Assembly (NCBI GenBank): GCA_033032865.1 | Contig: JAWHQI010000061.1 | Coordinates: forward strand, 868,001 to 932,000 | Reading direction: 5' to 3' | DNA from: Dactylorhiza incarnata | Lineage: Eukaryota; Streptophyta; Magnoliopsida; Asparagales; Orchidaceae | Length of the DNA: 64,000 nt | Shown: positions 58,560-64,000 of the stretch, piece after piece | How the letters are laid out: every line of letters starts with the position of its first letter | Position numbering within the stretch: the stretch's first letter is position 1 | The notes under the pieces: generated by a model | What the model was told of the DNA's origin: nothing | What the model saw: the letters and a program-made list of their open reading frames with translations, nothing else | The model's database searches: none | Program-made: the position numbers and the translations under genes

Positions 58560-59162
58560 GATGTTACCCAAGGATGGCGCACAACTCATGATGGAAAAGC
58601 TGAACGGCTTGCTTCACTTATGGGGAAGAACTGTTGCGCGGGAGCTTGAGAGACAGGTGCTCGACGCAGACACAAGTGGAAAGCGTGCGTATCGGGAGGA
58701 AGGAACACGTGCGGTGCCTGCGGGTGCACATGAAGTGTCAGAGATGACGCAGGTCACCGACGAAGGTGATGAGTGGCTGCGAACAATGGAGAAGAAGTGG
58801 CGTGATGTCGTCTGCGGTGGTGAATGGCTCGGCTGACCGTGAGTTTGAAAGGGGCGTCGACTCCTTGAAGAAAGTTGATGGATCGGCCGACAGAGGGATC
58901 CACCGTTCACCGAGGAAGTTCGCTGTGGACTTAGAGGGATAGAGCTGCGGTCGACCGAGGAGGAGGGAAGAAGCGCAGAGCTCATGCGGTGTAGCCTCGG
59001 GCACCTTCACGTAATAAGAAGAACGATGAGGGCGGGTGATGCGGCTAGCATTGGAAGCACGGGAAACGAAGGATGCGACTTTTGGAACCGATGTTGGTGG
59101 CGGAAGAAAACCGTAGAACCGTGGATCGACTGGATACGAAAGAAATGAGGAGGACCAATTCA
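58560..59162 (-). other. 5' internal fragment of a truncated LTR retroelement
   Basis: It lies just inside an orphan primer site and LTR (59163-59552) on the minus strand. A 141-codon minus-strand frame (58738-59163) without a recognised domain runs out of the primer site and is probably leader or decayed gag. Left of 58560 I find no pol domain. Positions 58108-58559 show nothing. Confidence 0.4.
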
Positions 59163-59173
59163 CTCTGATACCA
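59163..59173 (-). other. Orphan primer binding site (tRNA-iMet)
   Basis: Minus-strand TGGTATCAGAG, 3 nt from the TGTTATGGCC edge of the adjoining LTR. Confidence 0.7.
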
Positions 59174-59176
59174 AGA

Positions 59177-59552
59177 TGTTATGGCCTAGCCTGTAACATC
59201 GTCGGAGGTGGCGATGGAGGCAGAGATACAAGGGGAGCCAAGCTCAACCCACAGTGAATGCGGGGGAGAGGAAGACGGGGTATTGCTAACCCTAGAAATG
59301 AGAGGAGGAGAAAAGAACTAGAGAGAAGAATAAAAGCTTCATATTTTCATTCATAATGATTCATGGAGCCCTGTGGTCCCGTAGATAGAGATTACAAGAC
59401 TTCGACAATTACCAAAATACCCTACATGAAATAAAAGTCACGAAACATCATAATAACTCTAAATAGCGACACTAATAATGATGACACTAACATGACAAAT
59501 TAATAATACATATAAAACTAATTAATACGAGGATTATTGTGGGCCCATATCA
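59177..59552 (-). repeat. Single LTR of a truncated retroelement
   Basis: The plus-strand left edge TGTTATGGCC and the inverted right edge TGATATGGGCC form imperfect terminal inverted repeats, with TG...CA ends. It is 376 bp long. The partner LTR is absent from the window, so the outer edge is inferred from the ends alone. Confidence 0.55.
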
Positions 59553-60650
59553 ATTTTCTGGTCACTGGAATGATCGCAAGAGGACGTGGCCTTTGAAGCA
59601 GGTACCGATTGGATGACAGAAAGGGCATTAGTTCTGAAGTATCTAGAGGAGTGTACTTATGGTGAAGCCTTGCATGGCGCTTTTATCTTGTCTGTGACAT
59701 TTTTGGTTTACAGCTTGATGTTGCTAATCATTATTTTCACTGTCATAATGTTGTAGGTTTTTTTTATTCTTGTCATTGAGGGGGCAAGTTGAGGGATTTT
59801 GTAGGTTCTTTTATTCTTGTCATTGGGGAGGCGAGCCTCGAATCCTCGTCTACCCTTGCGTTTGGTAATGATTTGTGTTTCCTTCTAATGGAGCCTATGA
59901 GTATGTGCTTAGAAGTCTTGGAATAAGTCCTTACGGAGTTCTTTCTCACTTTGTTGACTTTTGGAGGATGGCAGTAAACATCAGTCGTAACTTGATCTGT
60001 AGTAAACTGATCCATTAGCATTACATATATTTTTGTGAAGTTCTTACATTCACGAAGAGAGTTCAACCAATCATGAGTATATTTTATTAGAGTAGCCGAA
60101 AGTGCATGACATAATAAAAAAAAATTGACGTGTCATATGCTGACATGGAAATGATCTAAGGTTGGAGGACCCGTCGAATGGCTCTAAGGTCGAGATGTTG
60201 AATCTAGGCGGGATATGATGTTTTAGTATTTATGAATTGTTGCAGAAGCGGCATTGTTGATGAAGTATTCCCCCCTCCCCACCCCATCTCCTGAGAATAT
60301 TCTTCCTTATCGAATGACTTGGCTTACTACTAAAGATTATTTGTTGACTTGTGTAAGATCTTCAGTGATGTTGGGAGGAATAGAGATGTTGTGTTCCTTA
60401 CCAAGAGGAACTTGACACGAAAGTGAAAGATACGCAGAATTTCTGGTGTTTGAAATCTCGTCCTTTTGAGTTAACTCGGGCTCATTGACGAGGGTCCATT
60501 AAACTTTGGCATTTCCACTTTTTGGTAGAAAGACGTGCTTGAGTTGGAGGATAACTGGGAGGAATCTCCATTAATTTAGGTTATTGATTAATAGGAGGGG
60601 TTTGAATTCCTTTCCATCCTCGAGCCCACCAAACAACAACAGATCTAACT
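59553..60650. other. Intergenic, no gene recognised
   Basis: No convincing ORF. A direct repeat of TTTTATTCTTGTCATTG-AGG-like words occurs at 59762 and 59810 (spacing about 48 bp). Confidence 0.5.
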
Positions 60651-61465
60651 GCCCTTCTCCAGGAAGTCGAGATTAATACTTACTGCGGCTTGATGACGAG
60701 CCCCGACGAGCCACTCACTGTCTGTTCGCTGGTCCGTAAGTTCTTAAAGATGTCGGCGTCATATGACAACACTTTTACGACTCACCGCTAGCATTGACCG
60801 CTGCTTTGGGGGTCCGATCCCACTGGAGCCGCCACTGATCCCCCACAGTCGTCCTCGATGCCAGCTGCACTCAAAGCAGCTCTCCGCACTCCGCAGTTCT
60901 TGCTCCACCATCGCCTCCGATTAATTTCGCCGCGCAGTTCACACAACCAGCATCGTCGCCTCCCAGCCCAACGTTAGTGTCACCACAATTTGTGTCGTCA
61001 TTGGCCGTCCTTGCAGTCTCCACCCTGCAGCATCCGCTTCGGCCACCTGCTCCGTCTACTCCCTCTTAGCGGTTCCCACCACTGGCTCGTCTCCTCCACG
61101 CCCAGCGGTGGTGCCGCCCCAAATTGTGTGGCCGCCATTGATCCCAACAATCTTCAGTTCGCATCCTGCGCTGCAGTCACCTGTTTCGACGGTCCCTATC
61201 GATCCATTCCTTCCGACGACCGCCCCCACGTCGCCGCCTCCGCTTGTCATCGCCGCGACTCACATTCAGCCCATTCATTCTTCTCCCTCGACTGTCTACA
61301 TCCACCAGACACACTCTCCCCAACTTTGGAGATTCTGTCTGACGATCTTCATTTCGCAAGCACCCCTGCCATGCCAAATCCCTCGACTGTCTATGCAGGT
61401 TGAGCTCGCCTCCCCTTGTATCTCAGCCTCCACTGCCACCTCCGTTGACGTTACGGGCTAGGCCC

Positions 61466-61580
61466 GTCCGTATACTGCAAGTTTCATGGGGGCATGGACA
61501 TTATACTAAACAGTGTATCAGCCTAAAAGATGAGGCATAATGATTCATCAAACATGGTCTTCAACATTTGAAAAAGTAAT
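61466..61580 (+). pseudogene. Fragment of a Ty3/gypsy gag zinc-knuckle region
   Basis: Plus-strand reading gives YCKFH then, after a 1-nt frame change, HGHYTKQCISLKDE, a C-H-H-C finger followed by LKDE as in Tat/Athila Gag. Remnants of the following helix (FIKHG) lie just downstream. The upstream Pro/Ser-rich open stretch (60990-61461) may be the decayed gag linker. No other domain of this element remains. Confidence 0.5.
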
Positions 61581-61610
61581 CCTGAGTTCTAGAACTCATA
61601 AGGCAAAACA

Positions 61611-62400
61611 TTGTAGCAGGTGCGGTACACCGCGAACCTCCGGAAATTTTACCAATAGATCATTTATCTTTCTCTGCCGTGCGATAATTCACAAACACAA
61701 GCGATAGACAATTATCAATTGTCAATCAATGACATGGTTCCTCCAAATCAATAATCTTATGGGTTATTGCTTTGAAATGCTATAAATAGACATGGATGGA
61801 GTGAAGTAAAACATCTTATTTACTCAAGAAGCTTTGGCTTGGGTGAGTGTCCTGAAGCTTTGGCGTATCCTTCTACAGCTCAATGAGATACACATAGCTA
61901 CGACTCTTTCGGGGTGTCGAGGCTCGAGGGTATTCTATTAGGCTCGAGTTTGACAATATTTAGCATTTTGAATTCAAGTCACACTTGTCTGCTCAAGCTC
62001 GAGCAACTCCAAGACCAAGTTGCCAACACAAGGTGAGCTTAGACTATATAATAAGATTCAAGAAATAACAAAAATCTTATAATCTTGTTCTTTTAGTCAT
62101 ACATTTAAAGTTTGCCCATCATAACCTCTACCAAACATATAAGCATGCCAAATTCAATCCATTTAGGATGTAGTTAGAAAATTTAAGCCATCACAGTTAA
62201 CATAAGGATTAGTCCATGTATGCTAAACTTTTAAGAAACATTCAGAATTAAACATATTGCAGATATAAAACTAACCAAAAATCAACAACGCAAAGCATAA
62301 ATTGTTTAAAATGCATAATCTGAAAATTTAGAACAAGTTACTTTCACTATAAAAGTTTCAACCAATGATATTTGTCATTGGACTATTGAAAGCTCAATTT
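61611..62400. other. Intergenic; possible LTR remnant with TATA box
   Basis: GCTATAAATAGAC at about 61779-61791 precedes CTTGGCTTGGGTGAG and TTTCGGGGTG blocks like those of retroelement LTRs. No boundaries found. The rest (62050-62400) is AT-rich and could be 3' flank of the glycosyltransferase-like gene. Confidence 0.3.
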
Positions 62401-62411
62401 AGTTGAATATC

Positions 62412-62897
62412 TTACCTACATTTTTGCGGTACCCTCCAGAGTGGAAGCCTTGAATTTTTCGAAGTTGGTGGCAGAGCCATATATCTTCTCCAATCATCAA
62501 GCATGACTCTTAAATCATTGATTTTTCTATGTAGACCAACACAACAATTTGCATGCATGGTACAAACTACATTGAAATTTCCGCTGGGTTCACATATTCC
62601 ACCAAAAAAGGTGGTGCTCAAGAATCTCATCTTCAATCCTAGTTCATCAACTAAAGGGTCAAATTTGATGCTATTAAGCACATCCTGGTCATGATATCCT
62701 GGATGTTTTTCTCGCGATGAGTACCAAAACTTATAAAATTCAATTGTGCGATTGTTAGATTTTACAAAACTAAATCCTCCATTAGGTATGTTGTTTCGAT
62801 CAAGATGGTCCCCAATAAACTTGTCACAAGCTATCTGGAAGTCCCCATCTGGAAAGAAATGTGGGAATGGATTTCGAAACCACATGACATCGGCATC
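62412..62897 (-). CDS. Last exon of a nucleotide-diphospho-sugar transferase-like protein (DUF271/GT77-type)
   Basis: The minus-strand exon starts after an acceptor (...TCATTGCAG) at 62898-62899 and ends at a stop at 62412, giving about 161 residues. It opens with DADVMWFRNPFPHF, carrying the DxD metal- and sugar-nucleotide-binding motif. Other conserved words are NGGFSFVKSNNRTIEFYKFW, HDQDVLNSI and FFGGICEPSG, matching the plant family annotated as At4g15970/At1g28695-like. Relatives are Golgi type II membrane proteins that transfer sugars to wall components; substrate not predictable here. The N-terminal exons must lie beyond 62900 or the window edge; I did not find them up to 64000. The exon itself is unbroken, so this may be a live gene. 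Confidence 0.85.
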   Translation of the reverse strand, partial: DADVMWFRNPFPHFFPDGDFQIACDKFIGDHLDRNNIPNGGFSFVKSNNRTIEFYKFWYSSREKHPGYHDQDVLNSIKFDPLVDELGLKMRFLSTTFFGGICEPSGNFNVVCTMHANCCVGLHRKINDLRVMLDDWRRYMALPPTSKNSRLPLWRVPQKCR

Positions 62898-63071
62898 CTG
62901 CAATGAGTTGAACAAAAGAATATGAATCAGGAAGGTTCAAAGTTCCGCGATAGCATTTAAAAGCTAATTCTTCACAAAATAGCATGTGTCTTGATGGAAG
63001 ATATCAAGATATCAGAATATTTCTTGTTTTACATACCACAACTAAACAAATATTTAAAAAAATTGTTGAAG

Positions 63072-63250
63072 GGCAGCCCGGTACACAAAGGTATCCTCGC
63101 GCAGCGAGGGTCCGGGGAAGGGTCCCACCACAAGGATGAAATGTAAGCAAACCTTACCATGCATTTTTGCAAGAGCTGCTTCCAGGACTCGAACCCGTGA
63201 CATCAAGGTCACACGGCAACACCTCAACCGGTGCGCCAAGGCAGCCCTTC
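63072..63250 (-). mobile_element. Au-like SINE, full length
   Basis: Minus-strand, 179 bp: a tRNA-like head with a TGGCGCACCGG A box and GGGTTCGAGTCCTGG B box, then the Au body with TTGTGGTGGGACCCTTCCCC and GGACCCTCGC blocks. A long target duplication AAAAAAATTGTTGAAG flanks it (63056-63071 and about 63252-63268). It probably sits in an intron of the glycosyltransferase-like gene, in the gene's own orientation. Confidence 0.9.
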
Positions 63251-63391
63251 TAAAAAAAATTGTTGAAGAATTGGAAAAATATATATAAACATGAAAGGGG
63301 AAGGAGTACCCAGCCGACATTGATACACTCCACTATTTGTATAAATACAAAATAAAATAGAAGTGCTTTTAGGAATTGCAAGTATAAAAAA

Positions 63392-63500
63392 AGGCAGCCC
63401 GATGCACAAAGCGTCTCCGCACAGTGAAGGTCCGGGAAAGGGTCCCACCACAAGGGTGAAATGTAGGCAAGCTTTACCCTGCATTTTTGAAAGAGGCTGC
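63392..63500 (-). mobile_element. Au-like SINE, 5'-truncated
   Basis: It has the same body as the neighbouring SINE (TTGTGGTGGGACCCTTTCCC, GCATCGGGCTGCC) but lacks the tRNA-like head with A and B boxes. It is more diverged, same orientation, 140 bp away. Confidence 0.85.
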
Positions 63501-63509
63501 GGAATTTCA

Positions 63510-64000
63510 AATACAGATCTCAGAAAATTGTATAAACAGGAGCACTAAGGCTTAGTTTGGTTCTGCGGAATTTTTGCACAGCTGCTTTACATAGTTTAGA
63601 TTCTCCTTCTTAAAAACAGCTTCTTAGAAGAAAATTGTGCGAAAACCAGTAAAGCTGCCCTAATTTTCCATCTAAACAGCCTCCTATCTTATTTGTTCTT
63701 TTTTTCAACAAAAATAAAAACTATTAGAAAAGATAAACCAAATGAACCCTATCCGGCAAGTACAAAAAACACAGAAGAAGTTAAAAGTAAAAAAAGTATA
63801 AGCATCGGTGACAGGCAGAAGGAAGCAGCTCTCCCTAAGTATTAAGAGCAAATGAAGAAGTTTTAAATACCAGATTGACTAAGTTATTCATGCTTGCTGT
63901 TTCATACCAGAAAACTAGTCCCTTCTATCACCGCAGGTTAGAAGTCCGCAGTTAATCCCTATTCATTTACATAATATACTCTCAAACATAAAATGTCAAT
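63510..64000. other. Intergenic or intronic, no feature recognised
   Basis: AT-rich, with no ORF or exon I can support. It could be intron of the glycosyltransferase-like gene. Confidence 0.5.

Noticed and set aside
60990..61403. 137-codon Pro/Ser-rich plus-strand ORF
   Set aside because: Low complexity and overlapping open frames on both strands; at most a decayed gag linker.

Overview
The window is nuclear DNA from a flowering plant, probably a eudicot. The evidence is plant-type LTR retrotransposons (a Tat-lineage and a chromodomain Ty3/gypsy element, and an Ivana/Oryco-like Ty1/copia element), hAT DNA transposons, a tRNA-derived SINE of the Au type, plant subtilase pseudogenes, and GT-AG introns in AT-rich intergenic DNA. 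I cannot name the species. Almost nothing here is an ordinary host gene: one terminal exon of a glycosyltransferase-like gene at the right edge, two broken subtilase copies, and a weak possible exon near 48.6 kb. The rest is nested mobile DNA.

Layout. 1-9775: most of a minus-strand Tat-lineage Ty3/gypsy element (5' LTR at about 9024-9775, gag-PR-RT-RNH, one nonsense codon, second RNase H and integrase, an 89-bp tandem array, then an antisense accessory gene with its own TATA box and two introns). The 3' LTR lies left of the window. 9849-14130: a duplicated host segment with a palindromic MITE and minus-strand subtilase pseudogene A, ending in a 31-G tract and templated filler. 14149-18541: AT-rich foldback DNA split by a TIR element (14278-18432), itself split by a 2.95-kb hAT element (14409-17357, perfect 8-bp TSD).

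18819-38572: subtilase pseudogene B on the plus strand, interrupted by a 17,464-bp non-coding LTR element (19344-36807). Its two LTRs are 7,450 bp each, nearly identical, and flank only 2.56 kb without genes. This is a large retrotransposon derivative (LARD) with a 5-bp TSD (CATCC). Pseudogene A preserves the empty site. 38600-41715: an inverted and a direct copy of the DNA beside pseudogene A. 42256-47771: a complete but mutated Reina-like chromovirus (311-bp LTRs, TSD TGGAA). 48909-55416: a small hAT-like element (TSD CTTGTGAG) that received a Ty1/copia element (49354-55093, TSD ATGAT). 55425-62400: decayed retroelement remnants. 62412-62897: the last exon of a DUF271/GT77-like gene, with two Au-type SINE copies just upstream (63072-63250 and about 63392-63500).

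Order of events, from nesting and LTR differences counted by eye: subtilase decay and segmental duplication came first. The Copia (about 4% LTR difference) and Reina (about 2.6%) insertions are older. The giant LARD is very recent (about 20 differences in 7,450 bp). The most notable signals are the spliced antisense gene of the Tat element, the giant-LTR LARD with a 180-bp higher-order repeat in each LTR, and the repair scar at 14.05-14.15 kb.
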